DNA of 64,000 bases from JBKQHQ01 sp052148715 (GTDB lineage: Bacteria; Pseudomonadota; Alphaproteobacteria; Rhizobiales; Xanthobacteraceae). Within the stretch, counting starts at the first letter, position 1, and every line of letters begins with the position of its first letter. Below, one piece after another: positions 1 to 8,345 of the stretch. The notes beneath the pieces are model-generated. The model had not been told where the DNA came from. It searched no databases and worked only from the letters and a program-made list of their open reading frames with translations. The stretch spans positions 1 through 64,000 of the forward strand of contig JBKQHQ010000105.1 in the NCBI GenBank assembly GCA_052148715.1, in the 5' to 3' direction. A program made the translations under genes and the position numbers.

Positions 1-268
<268 letters not shown>

Positions 269-354
269 CATTTCCAATGCCCATTCCGGGCCTCGAAACA
301 TCCGAAGTCGGATGTCAGGAGCCCGAATGGACGATGATAATCAGCTTGCTTCAA

Positions 355-401
355 AATCAGCGTCAGCAGTCGTTCAGATCATTGACTGCTGACGCCTGAT
401 T
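355..401 (+). repeat. Long hairpin in the 23S-5S spacer
   Basis: An almost perfect inverted repeat: AATCAG + CGTCAGCAGTC (355-371) pairs with GACTGCTGACG + CTGATT (384-401), with one bulged C and a 12-nt loop. A smaller hairpin ACATCCGA/TCGGATGT lies just upstream (about 299-316). Their position between 23S and 5S suggests precursor-rRNA processing stems of the RNase III type; that role is inference. Confidence 0.6.
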
Positions 402-414
402 CCTGTCCTTTGCC

Positions 415-534
415 GGCCTGGTGGTTACAGCGAGGAGCCCCAACCCGATCCCATCCCGAACTCGGCCGTTAAAGTCCTCAGCGCCAATGGTACTAAGTCT
501 CAAGGCTTGGGAGAGTAGGTCGCTGCCAGGCCTG
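415..534 (+). rRNA. rrf: 5S ribosomal RNA
   Basis: Contains the conserved core CCCGATCCCATCCCGAACTCGG and the closing helix GGCCTGG...CCAGGCC typical of alphaproteobacterial 5S rRNA. It follows the 23S gene by about 145 bp in the usual 23S-5S order. Ends are estimated from the terminal helix. Confidence 0.95.
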
Positions 535-568
535 CCAAGGACAGGCTATCCTCATCACGATCCATCGA

Positions 569-613
569 CGCAACAAAAAGCCGCTGCGGTTCCCGCGGCG
601 GCTTTTTGTTGCG
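569..613 (+). terminator. Intrinsic terminator of the rRNA operon
   Basis: A 16-bp stem (569-584 with 598-613) is GC-rich in the inner half and has AAAAA/TTTTT in the outer half, giving a T-run after the stem on both strands. It ends the rRNA operon and can also serve the convergent glycosyltransferase gene, whose stop codon is at 645. Confidence 0.9.
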
Positions 614-644
614 TCCGGATTTTCAGACTTCTGACGACGGCCGA

Positions 645-1781
645 CTACGCCATCTCTTCGCGGCTCTTGGTGACGTCCATCTCGTTGCCGCGCCAGACGA
701 AGTCGCTTCCGGCCCAGCCTTGCACCCACAGCACCGGCAACAGCAGGTCGCGCGCGATCCAGGCGAGCGGCGACAGCAAGCCCAGCCGCCAGCGCGCCCC
801 GTAGGCGAGCATCGCTTCGGTGCCGTACCAAACGAGGGCGATCACCGCGAGCGTGGCGCCGACCGAGATCCCGGCGGCGCCCGCCGCATAGGCGCCGAGC
901 AGCAGCGGCAAGAGGCTGCTGGTCAAGATCTCCGGCGCGAAATAGAGCGGGAAGGTCACGCGCCGCAGCCGCGCCCAGCGCACCTGGCGACGCCAAACCT
1001 CCGCGAAGCTGCGCCATCCGAGCGGTTGTTGAAACGGTGTGTCGACGAGCGTCACGTCCATGTCGGCGGCGCGTACGACCTTGGTCGCTGCCGCATCCTC
1101 GGCGGGTTCCGTCCCGAGCGCCCTGATGCCGCCGGCGGCATCGAGCACGGCGCGGCGCCAGAACAGCACCTTCCCCTGCGCGAAGCCGAAGCCGGAGGTA
1201 TCGGCCGCGTATTGCCAGCGTGCCTGGTAGGTATTGAGAAACGCGCATTCCAGCTCGCCCCAGAGCCCGACCGGGCGAGAGCCGATCGGCGGCGAGCAGA
1301 TGAGACCGATACCCGGCTCCCAGCGTGCCAACAGGCGTTGGAGGAAATCGGACGGCATCAGCACATTGGAATCGGTGATCGCGATCCAATCGTGGGCGGC
1401 CGCGTCCCAGCCCTTTGCCGCGTTGTTCAGCTTCGGATTGTCGTTGATTCGATCTTCGCCGACGAGCAGGCGGCACGGTACCGTCGGGTAGCTCGCCATC
1501 AACCGCTTGAGCAGCGGGATCACCGGGTCGCGCCCGCTCGCCACGCAAAAGATCACCTCGTAGCGCGGATAGGCCAGGGTGAAGGTCGAGCGAAGCGTCT
1601 CCTCGGCGTAGTTGTCGACACCGCAGACCGGGCGGATGATGCTGACGGCGGGCGCGTCGGGGCCCGCATGAAACCGCCTCGCGCTGCCACGGCAGCGCGC
1701 AAGTGCGATCATCGAGCTGACAAGATGTAGCGAAAGTGCAACCGCCGTGAGGGCCACCGCTACACGAATCGTGAGATCCAT
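645..1781 (-). CDS. Ceramide-glucosyltransferase/HpnI-like family 2/21 glycosyltransferase
   Basis: A 378-residue membrane glycosyltransferase. It has an N-terminal hydrophobic anchor (about residues 5-28), a GT-A fold domain with VSIIRPVCG near residue 46, the acidic motif ITDSN, an EDAA motif and the C-terminal RQVRW signature, i.e. the D, D, D, (Q/R)xxRW pattern of ceramide glucosyltransferases. Several hydrophobic segments follow (about 285-350). The hopanoid enzyme HpnI belongs to the same family, so the acceptor (ceramide-like lipid or hopanoid/phospholipid) cannot be decided here. No hopanoid or sphingolipid genes are next to it. ATG start at 1781; the gene is convergent with the rRNA operon and shares its terminator. 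Confidence 0.8.
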   Translation of the reverse strand: MDLTIRVAVALTAVALSLHLVSSMIALARCRGSARRFHAGPDAPAVSIIRPVCGVDNYAEETLRSTFTLAYPRYEVIFCVASGRDPVIPLLKRLMASYPTVPCRLLVGEDRINDNPKLNNAAKGWDAAAHDWIAITDSNVLMPSDFLQRLLARWEPGIGLICSPPIGSRPVGLWGELECAFLNTYQARWQYAADTSGFGFAQGKVLFWRRAVLDAAGGIRALGTEPAEDAAATKVVRAADMDVTLVDTPFQQPLGWRSFAEVWRRQVRWARLRRVTFPLYFAPEILTSSLLPLLLGAYAAGAAGISVGATLAVIALVWYGTEAMLAYGARWRLGLLSPLAWIARDLLLPVLWVQGWAGSDFVWRGNEMDVTKSREEMA

Positions 1782-1946
1782 CGCATCCCAATTGGCTAAG
1801 AACGTGACACCGTCATTACAACTATTACAGTGCGGCCGCCGTCGCCAGAGCGCATTGCGACTGCAGTGCAGCGAAAACGTGACCGCGATCCCATTTCGGC
1901 ACGCCTTTCCATGCCGCTCAGCCGGATCCTGTCGCCGGAGAGTCCG

Positions 1947-2843
1947 CTATGGTGCCAACGCATTGCTCGCCCATAATGCTTCGAGCCTGCGCCGAAGCGC
2001 TTTCGGCTTCTCGGCGAGCAGGCGGTTGGTCAGGCGCGCCGCCGCGCGGATGTGGTCGGCTTGGCGTGAGGTAATCAGCGGCGCGAGGCGCGCGCGCCAA
2101 GGCGCGAGCGGTTGGTCGCGTGCCGTGAGACCCGCGAGCACGACGAGGTCATGATGGGCGCCGAGGCGGTTGCGCAGACGCTGTGCCTCGTCGACCCACA
2201 ATCGGTTCATGCGGGGCCATAGCGGCTCGATCAGCTCGAGCTGGTAGCGATGTTCGATGATGCGGCGACGCAAGGCGTGCAGATCCTCCGGCCGCGCTCG
2301 CCACCAATCGTCTGGCACTGCGGCGCGGGCGCGGCGGTAGGTTTTTGCCAAGCAGTCCGCGATGTCGGAGAAATCGTACGGTTCAAGCTCCCAGTGCTCG
2401 ACCGCCTTGGTCGCCGACTGCAGATAATCCAGCAAGCGCGGCCGCAATTCGCCAAGCGACTCGGTCGTCTGCGCTGAGGCCTTGAGCGCTTCGAGGCGCC
2501 GCGCGAGGGATGCCATGGAGCGCTTGGGGAGCGTGTCGTGCGCCTCGCCGAGATCGGCGAGCGCATCGAGAGCCGCTTGACCGTCGCGGGCCAGCGCTAG
2601 TCGGTGCGCCAGCTCGCGAGCGGCGAGCCGAAGTTTTCGGGCATCTGGCCCGAGCAGCGGCTCCAGCAATCGCAACAGTGCGCGCCATTGCTTGATCGCC
2701 TTGCGGAAATCGTGCACGGCCGAAGCCTCGCTTTCCTCCGGGCCAATGATCGTATTGCGCGCCGTGAAAAGAATATCGCGCGCGGCCGCGCGCAAACCGT
2801 CACCGACCGCACCCTGCGGGCGCAAGGCGGGCTTGTTATTCAT
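1947..2843 (-). CDS. CHAD domain protein
   Basis: A 298-residue, arginine- and histidine-rich, alpha-helical protein. An N-terminal HDFRKAIKQWRALLRL segment and a later LRRRIIEHRYQLEL...RLRNRLGAHHDL segment are the hallmark repeats of CHAD (conserved histidine alpha-helical domain) proteins, which bind polyphosphate and often associate with it in cells. No CYTH domain is attached. An upstream GTG (2933) is open, but the ATG at 2843 begins the conserved part and was chosen. A PPK2 polyphosphate kinase is encoded 34 kb away (35990-36868), so a polyphosphate link is plausible but not shown. Confidence 0.82.
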   Translation of the reverse strand: MNNKPALRPQGAVGDGLRAAARDILFTARNTIIGPEESEASAVHDFRKAIKQWRALLRLLEPLLGPDARKLRLAARELAHRLALARDGQAALDALADLGEAHDTLPKRSMASLARRLEALKASAQTTESLGELRPRLLDYLQSATKAVEHWELEPYDFSDIADCLAKTYRRARAAVPDDWWRARPEDLHALRRRIIEHRYQLELIEPLWPRMNRLWVDEAQRLRNRLGAHHDLVVLAGLTARDQPLAPWRARLAPLITSRQADHIRAAARLTNRLLAEKPKALRRRLEALWASNALAP

Positions 2844-2976
2844 GCCTGGCTCTTTGGCTTCGTTGCGTGACAGTTTAACGAAAAAGGGCACCGCCTGACC
2901 TTCCCAACCAGGACGCCGATTGCTAGATATCACCCTCGTGATCGTTGCGCGACATCGTTTCGCGCGGCGTCATTGG

Positions 2977-3053
<77 letters not shown>

Positions 3054-3562
3054 ATGGGCGTGGCGCTCACGGGCCCTGCTTGGAGCGTCACTTCAAGCGG
3101 CATAATTTTCGACCATTCCCCGAAGGTTGTAATCTGGCCAGTGTCGCGGGATTAGTAACCGCACACTCCCCTTGGCTTCAACGATTTCTTCTCAGCCTTG
3201 GCGACGGGAATACTGGAAGCCCCGCCAGCAAATCGTGCCTTGTCAGAAGTATTCCTTGGTCGCTCTTTCGCCGACGCCCGTGAGGGTTGCTGTTGGGATT
3301 CCGTTCATTACCTCGCGAGAGACATTGTTGACATACCGGCCTTCGCATGTGATTCTAGAATATGGTTCCGAAATATGGAACAAACTTCGCGCCGGTGCCA
3401 CCAGACTTGACCGCTGGAATTCGTGGACATGACGGCCTTGCCGACGTCGTCAAGCAGGGTCGCGACACATCCCTCCGCGAAGCAAACTTTGGGCGGCGGG
3501 CATCGATGAACAGAGGCGCAGAAACGTGATCACACCTCACAGCTCAATGCCGGAGAACTAGC
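3054..3562 (+). promoter_or_regulatory. Intergenic region with promoter-like and IclR-operator-like sites
   Basis: No convincing gene is seen in these 509 bases. A TTGACA box (3328-3333) is followed after 17 bases by GATTCT. Just downstream are the palindrome TTCTAGAA (3353-3360) and the inverted repeat GTTCC-N7-GGAAC (3365-3381). Dyads of this spacing are plausible for IclR-family regulators, and an IclR gene follows the monooxygenase. The functional assignment is inference. Confidence 0.35.
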
Positions 3563-5434
3563 GTGGGGAATTGGCGCGATACGTCACTGGCGGAGCGGCG
3601 TCGGATCGCCGAGGCCTGGCTCGCCGGATTCAATGAGGCGCTGGAAAAAAAAGATTTCGCGCGCGTCGCGACCCTGATGCACGTGGATTGCTATTGGCGC
3701 GATTTGCTTACCTTCGGTTGGGACTTCAGGACGCTCCACGGCGTTGACGAGGTCGAGGCATGGCTGTTCGAAGTATTTGATTCGAGCGCGGCACACGCGT
3801 TTCGTTTAGAGGGTGAACCCACGATCGGCGCCATCGGCGAGCACAGCGAGACATTGGAGATTTTCTTCCGGTTCGACACCAGCGTTTCCCACGGTCGCGG
3901 TTTTGCAAGACTCGTTGCGGACTCGAATTCGCCGGGAGTTCCGAAGGCGTTTACGATCTTAACAACCATGAAGGAGCTAAAAGAATTCCCGGAAGCCGTT
4001 GGACGGAACCGGCCGCGCGAAGATCCACGCGTGTCCTCGCGTGGGCTGGAGAATTGGCTCGATCGAAGAAACGCGGCGCGTGAATTTCGAGATAGGGATC
4101 CGGAAGTTATTATCGTCGGCGCGGGTCAATCGGGTCTGATGTTGGCGGCGCGGCTGGGTCAGCTCAACGTAAGTACGCTCGTAGTAGAAAAGACCGAGCG
4201 GATCGGCGATGTCTGGCGCAAACGTTATCGTTCGTTGACGCTGCACAATGAAATCTGCATGAATCATTTTCCTTATATGCCGTTCCCGGACACATGGCCG
4301 GTATACCTGCCCAAGGATAAGCTGGCGGATTGGCTTGAGTTCTACGCCGAAAGCATGGAGCTTAACGTCTGGACGAAGGCCTCGCTCCTGCAGGGCGAAT
4401 TCGATAGCTCGGACAAACGCTGGACCGTGCGAGTCCGCAGGGCGGATGGAAGCACACGAATAATGCGGCCAAGCCACGTCGTCATGGCGCTGGGAGTGAG
4501 CGGCATCCCGAGCGTACCCGAGCTGGATGGAATGAATGACTTCGCCGGCGCTATCCTTCATTCCAGCGGTCACTCCGACGATTTCGACGTGAAACGCAAA
4601 TCGGTTCTCGTCGTCGGGGCCGGGACAAGCGGCCACGATATTGCACAGGACCTGCACTTGCGCGGCGCCGATGTGACCATGCTGCAGCGGTCGCCGATAA
4701 TCGTGGTCAGCCTCGAGCCCAGCTCGGTTCGCGCCTACGAAATGTATCGCCAAAATGAAGGGGTGCGGCCGATTGCTGACATTGACATGATGACCGCGTC
4801 GATACCGTACCACCTGCTGGCGCGGCTGCACGGGCCTCTCAGTAGACAGATGGCGGAAGAGGACAAAGACCTGCTCGCCGGATTGAGGAAAGTTGGCTTT
4901 CTTCTTGATAACGGCGAGGATGATACCGGCTATTTCATGAAGTTGCTGCGCTATCAAGCGGGTTATTATTTGAACATCGGCGCATCCGATCTCATCATCG
5001 TGGGAAAGATCAAATTAAAGGTGGGGGTCGATATCGAACGACTGACAACGAGGAAGGTCATATTTTCAGACGGGAGCGATCTGGAGGCGGACGTTGTTGT
5101 GCTCGCAACGGGGTACAAACCGCTTCAAGAGGCGGTTCGGGCAATGTTCGGCGATGACGTCGCCGATCGCGTTGGCCCGATTTGGGGAATAGGAGCCGAC
5201 GGCGAGCTCCGCAATATGTTCGCGCGAACCGCTCAAGAAGGCTTCTACGTTGTCGGGGGAGGGTTTTTGGCGGCCCGAGTGTATTCTCAATACACCGCTC
5301 TGTTGATCAAGGCCGCGCTGGAAGGCTTGCTTTCGTCTCGTTCGTCGGCTCCGCAAACGACAAGTCCGCAAATGACAAGATCGTCAGAGGGGCGAACCGG
5401 ACCAAGAGGTATGACGGAGTTGCAGCGTGCGTGA
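3563..5434 (+). CDS. FAD/NAD(P)-dependent flavin monooxygenase with N-terminal SnoaL/NTF2-like domain
   Basis: A 623-residue two-part protein. Residues about 1-150 resemble a SnoaL/NTF2-like fold (ALEKKDFARVATLMHVDCYWRDL). The rest is a flavin-containing monooxygenase: FAD Rossmann motif GAGQSGL near 184, NAD(P) motif VVGAGTSGHD near 349, and ATGYKP near 514. Such enzymes insert one oxygen atom into small organic substrates using FAD and NADPH. The GTG start at 3563 is supported by GGAGA six bases upstream. An IclR regulator gene follows 147 bp downstream on the same strand, which suggests an inducible catabolic unit. The substrate is unknown. SnoaL-FMO fusions of this length are common in bacteria and fungi, so I do not regard the fusion as an artefact. 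Confidence 0.85.
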   Translation: MGNWRDTSLAERRRIAEAWLAGFNEALEKKDFARVATLMHVDCYWRDLLTFGWDFRTLHGVDEVEAWLFEVFDSSAAHAFRLEGEPTIGAIGEHSETLEIFFRFDTSVSHGRGFARLVADSNSPGVPKAFTILTTMKELKEFPEAVGRNRPREDPRVSSRGLENWLDRRNAAREFRDRDPEVIIVGAGQSGLMLAARLGQLNVSTLVVEKTERIGDVWRKRYRSLTLHNEICMNHFPYMPFPDTWPVYLPKDKLADWLEFYAESMELNVWTKASLLQGEFDSSDKRWTVRVRRADGSTRIMRPSHVVMALGVSGIPSVPELDGMNDFAGAILHSSGHSDDFDVKRKSVLVVGAGTSGHDIAQDLHLRGADVTMLQRSPIIVVSLEPSSVRAYEMYRQNEGVRPIADIDMMTASIPYHLLARLHGPLSRQMAEEDKDLLAGLRKVGFLLDNGEDDTGYFMKLLRYQAGYYLNIGASDLIIVGKIKLKVGVDIERLTTRKVIFSDGSDLEADVVVLATGYKPLQEAVRAMFGDDVADRVGPIWGIGADGELRNMFARTAQEGFYVVGGGFLAARVYSQYTALLIKAALEGLLSSRSSAPQTTSPQMTRSSEGRTGPRGMTELQRA

Positions 5435-5581
5435 TCGTCTCGAACTACCGCGCATTTCCATCGGCCCAGCCTGGCCGGCCGTGGTCCGTCCCACGTGCGC
5501 GGAATAGGAGAACCCCGCTGGGAATCCCAAGCGGCTCGTGGCACATTAAAGCTGCCGCATCTGCGACATTAGGGGATTCAC

Positions 5582-6433
5582 TTGGCGCTACGCGATCGGA
5601 AGACGCAGTCCGCTTCCATTAAGTCGGCCAAAGGCGCTCTGAAGGAGCCACCGCGACCCCTTTCGGCGGTCGACAAGACCCTCACAAAGGGCCTCCAGCT
5701 TTTGGAGGCTCTATCCGAACGCGAGGAGTCCCGCGGCGTATCCGAATTGGCGCTCGAACTCTCGCTCACCAAAAGTAATGTGCATCGCTTGCTGCAGACG
5801 CTGATCAGATGCGGTTATGTCACGCGAGAAGCCAGCACGGAACGTTACTTGCTGTCGTCGAAACTTTGGCGAGTATCGCGTCGCGGCAGGCCGTTCGACG
5901 CCCTGCGCCGTCTCGTAAGACCGATCCTTCGAGCTCTTGTTGAAGAGACGAGCGAAAGCGCGGTATTCGTTGTCATAGAGGATGATGAATTGGTCCTGAT
6001 AGATCAGGTAGAGACCAAAAATCCAGTGCGGGTGTTCTTCTCGATCGGTCAGTCTTTCCCGATTGGCGAGGTTGTTATGATGGGAAAGAGCCTAACAGCG
6101 TTGCAAATGGTCGCACTCGCCAGTCGGCCTCAGATGGAGGCGCGCCTGGCGATCCAAAAGGTGCGAAAACAGCTGCAAGAAGGCGAATCTTTCGTCGATC
6201 TGAAGCTCTCCGAGCTTCTGGAAATTCGCAAGAACGGCTTCGCGCTTAGTCTGGGCGAATGGGTCGCGGGGGTGAATGCCGTGGCGGTCCCGGTTGTCGA
6301 TGCGTCCGGCAACATCATTGGGGCCCTCTCGTGCTTCGGCCCAGCGGATCGACTCGCAGACGGCAGCCTGAAGAGAATACAGAAAATATTAGGTCTCAAG
6401 GCGCGGGAATTATCGGAGCGATTGTGCGAATAG
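5582..6433 (+). CDS. IclR family transcriptional regulator
   Basis: A 283-residue regulator. A winged helix-turn-helix lies at about residues 38-95 (GLQLLEALSEREESRGVSEL, then SLTKSNVHRLLQTLIRCGYV), followed by a GAF-like IclR effector domain ending with GALSCFGPADRL. The start is a TTG at 5582 with AGGGGA six bases upstream; no closer ATG precedes the HTH. It probably controls the upstream monooxygenase, and the GTTCC-N7-GGAAC dyad before that gene is a candidate site. It could also act on the redox operon that begins 171 bp downstream. Confidence 0.88.
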   Translation: MALRDRKTQSASIKSAKGALKEPPRPLSAVDKTLTKGLQLLEALSEREESRGVSELALELSLTKSNVHRLLQTLIRCGYVTREASTERYLLSSKLWRVSRRGRPFDALRRLVRPILRALVEETSESAVFVVIEDDELVLIDQVETKNPVRVFFSIGQSFPIGEVVMMGKSLTALQMVALASRPQMEARLAIQKVRKQLQEGESFVDLKLSELLEIRKNGFALSLGEWVAGVNAVAVPVVDASGNIIGALSCFGPADRLADGSLKRIQKILGLKARELSERLCE

Positions 6434-6604
6434 TCCGGCGCCAAGGGTGTTTGCTTCTGCATTGACATTGCGTATCGATCGCTACAAAATGTGTGCCTCG
6501 GTGCGGCGCCGCGGTTGTGCGGCCCCGGGTTGCTCGAAGTCGCCCGAGTGGACGTTATCGCGGCGGTCTTGGGCACAACCTCGAACGTTGATGGAGGCTG
6601 ATCG

Positions 6605-7255
6605 ATGTCACTCAAGGAAAAGCTCGAGGCCACGCGCGCGCTCGCGGCTGGGCGGATACCGCCCGACAAGCGGGCCATCATGGAACGGGCCACGGCTGAT
6701 CTGCGGGCGTCCGGAATCTTGCAGAATGTCGCGGCGGTCGGGCAGGTGGCGCCCGCGTTCGCCGCGGCCAATTACGATGGTCGCACCATTTCGTCCGTCG
6801 AGCTTCTGGCACGCGGACCGCTGGTGGTATCGTTTTTCCGGGGCGCTTGGTGACCGTACTGCCGGCATGAGCTGGATGCTTTGCAAGCAGTTTACGGCGA
6901 CGTTCGCGCACTGGGAGCGGAGATTGTCGTGCTGTCTCCGGAACTGCCGAACTTCTCGGCGGATTTGGCGGCCCGGCACAAGCTCGCGTTCCCCATCCTG
7001 AACGACCACGGCTTGGCGATCGCCAAGGCGTTTGGCCTCGCTTTCACGCTGCCGGACGATTTGAAGGACGTTTACCTCAATGCCTTCAAGAACGATCTCG
7101 CCCAGCGCAACGGCGAGCCGTCGTGGCAGCTGCCGATGCCGGCTCGCTTCGTGATCGACCGCGGCGGCATCATCCGATCCGCCGAGGTCGATCCCGATTA
7201 CACGGTGCGGCCGGAGCCCGAGGAAACCTTGGCGTCGCTCCGGACGCTCAACTGA
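6605..7255 (+). CDS. Peroxiredoxin-like (AhpC/TSA) selenoprotein, Sec83 encoded by in-frame TGA
   Basis: Read as one 216-residue protein with the TGA at 6851-6853 as selenocysteine. The frame is open and conserved on both sides: FFRGAW before it, then PYCRHELDALQAVYGD after it. In cysteine homologues the segment is GAWCPYC, so Sec replaces the peroxidatic cysteine and the active site is U83-P-Y-C86. The remainder (VVLSPELP, KLAFPILNDHGLAIAKAFGL, FVIDRGG) is a complete thioredoxin-fold peroxiredoxin tail. ATG at 6605 has GGAGG seven bases upstream. A short hairpin starts 10 bases after the TGA. Role: reduction of peroxides, probably recycled by the thioredoxin encoded next. A plain nonsense mutation is less likely, because the neighbouring gene has the same substitution at its own catalytic cysteine. 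Conventional gene callers would split it into 82- and 124-residue pieces. Confidence 0.85.
6864..6880 (+). promoter_or_regulatory. SECIS-like hairpin after the peroxiredoxin TGA
   Basis: GGCAT (6864-6868) pairs with ATGCT (6876-6880; one G-U pair) and encloses the 7-nt loop GAGCTGG, with a possible lower CTGC/GCAG helix outside it. The loop begins 15 nt after the TGA and has G in its first position, as expected for bacterial SECIS elements that bind SelB. No folding program was run. Confidence 0.55.
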
Positions 7256-7261
7256 TACACG

Positions 7262-7288
7262 GATGCCGGGCCCGATGGACCCGGCATC
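7262..7288 (+). repeat. Hairpin between the selenoprotein and thioredoxin genes
   Basis: A perfect 9-bp stem GATGCCGGG/CCCGGCATC with a 9-nt loop begins 7 bases after the peroxiredoxin stop codon. The downstream sequence (CTCCCTTAAGG) lacks a real T-run, so it may be a weak terminator, attenuator or mRNA-stabilising stem rather than a full stop. Confidence 0.5.
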
Positions 7289-7354
7289 CTCCCTTAAGGA
7301 CTGTGGAGCAATGAATATTCGGCGCGCCGAGACGGTGAGCAAGGACCGCGATCT

Positions 7355-7684
7355 GTGACCGGGAGCCCTTTTGCCGCATTCGACCGGAGCAATTTCGACG
7401 CCGAGGTGCTTGCGCAGCGCGGCCTCGTGTTGGTCGATTTCTGGTCGGAAGCGTGCGCGCCCTGCAAGCAGCTGAGCCGCCTGTTGGGACAGCTGTCCGA
7501 GGAAATCCCCGCTGGCGTGCGCATCGGCACCGTCAATGCCGATGACAATCCGTCCTTGATCGATCGCTTCGACGTCCGCGGCCTGCCGACATTGCTCTTT
7601 TTCAAGGACGGAATCGTCGTCGCCAGACGCACCGGCGTCGACCGCCGCCAAGTTCTGAAGAAGCTCGTCGAAACGCACGCGTGA
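7355..7684 (+). CDS. Thioredoxin (CAPC active site)
   Basis: A 109-residue thioredoxin fold: LVLVDFWSEACAPCKQL near residues 22-38 carries the redox pair C-A-P-C in place of the usual CGPC, and VRGLPTLLFFKDG contains the conserved cis-proline loop. GTG start at 7355, with AAGGA about ten bases upstream. It lies between two genes read as selenoproteins in the same direction and is the obvious electron donor for them; that pairing is inferred from position. No selenocysteine codon is present in this gene. Confidence 0.9.
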   Translation: MTGSPFAAFDRSNFDAEVLAQRGLVLVDFWSEACAPCKQLSRLLGQLSEEIPAGVRIGTVNADDNPSLIDRFDVRGLPTLLFFKDGIVVARRTGVDRRQVLKKLVETHA

Positions 7685-7721
7685 GCAAACCTTGGCACCT
7701 CTGCAAGGAGAACACAGGATC

Positions 7722-8345
7722 ATGGCGAACATCACCATGTTGGACATCGAGGAGCTACGCAAAACCAAGCTCCGACCTTACATCGATAAGTGCCTGGAGC
7801 ACCGCGCGCCCGATCCTGGGTTCCATGCCATGATGGGTCATAACATCGATCTTGCGGAAGCGATGTTCGTGGCCTGGGATGCGTGCTTCAATCTCGGCAG
7901 CGTCCCGCACCGCGTCAAGGAAGTCATCCGGGTGCAGCTGTCGCGGGCCGCGGTCTGCAGCTACTGAGGGAATGTCCGATCTGCTTCGGCGAAGCGACAG
8001 GGACTGACCGAGGAGCTGTTGGACGAGGGCATCCGCGATTACGCGACGAGCAGCAATTTTTCCGCGGCCGACAAGCTGGCGCTCCGATATAGCGAGCTGA
8101 TGGCGACCGATCCCGATGCGATCGACGCAAAATTCTTCGATGAATTGCGCCGACACTACACGGAGGAAGAGATCGTCGAGCTCGGCGCGTTCATCGGTTT
8201 CAATCTCGGCTACCACACCTTCTTCGGCACGTTGAAGTTCTATCCGATGTTCTCGCCCGACGGGGCGCTGGTGAGCCAGGAGGAATCCGAGCGGATCTAC
8301 GGGGCGGCACCGGTATCGCTGGACACTCGGGAGGTGGGCCGATGA
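7722..8345 (+). CDS. AhpD-like (carboxymuconolactone decarboxylase family) selenoprotein, Sec82 encoded by in-frame TGA
   Basis: Read as one 207-residue protein with the TGA at 7965-7967 as selenocysteine. The sequence around it is RVKEVIRVQLSRAAVCSY-U-GNVRSASA. Cysteine homologues carry CxxCGNxRS at this place, so the motif here is C79-S-Y-U82, with Sec in place of the second redox cysteine. The frame is intact on both sides, and the tail (LALRYSELMATDPDAID, ELGAFIGFNLGYHTFFG) is typical of the family. ATG at 7722 is preceded by AAGGAG (7705-7710). AhpD-type proteins are thiol-dependent peroxidase/adaptor proteins. The stop codon overlaps the next gene by ATGA. A hairpin follows the TGA. Ordinary gene callers would split this gene into two fragments. 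Confidence 0.87.
7983..7995 (+). promoter_or_regulatory. SECIS-like hairpin after the AhpD-like TGA
   Basis: GCTTC (7983-7987) and GAAGC (7991-7995) form a perfect 5-bp stem with a GGC loop starting 20 nt after the TGA. The G-rich apical loop and its distance suit a bacterial SECIS. The loop is short, so the real structure may open one base pair. Judged by eye only. Confidence 0.5.

Noticed and set aside
493..1791. A 432-residue frame opposite and overlapping the glycosyltransferase
   Set aside because: It is Arg-rich out-of-frame translation of the real gene at 645-1781, which has the conserved glycosyltransferase motifs.
6605..6853. Reading the two halves of the peroxiredoxin and AhpD-like genes as separate small genes or pseudogenes
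   Set aside because: Both interruptions are single in-frame TGA codons at the catalytic cysteine column, the flanking protein sequence is intact, and the second halves lack their own convincing starts.
7311..7358. A 15-codon ORF ending in TGA just before the thioredoxin gene, as a third selenoprotein
   Set aside because: Readthrough would enter a different frame from the thioredoxin, and the peptide has no recognisable motif.
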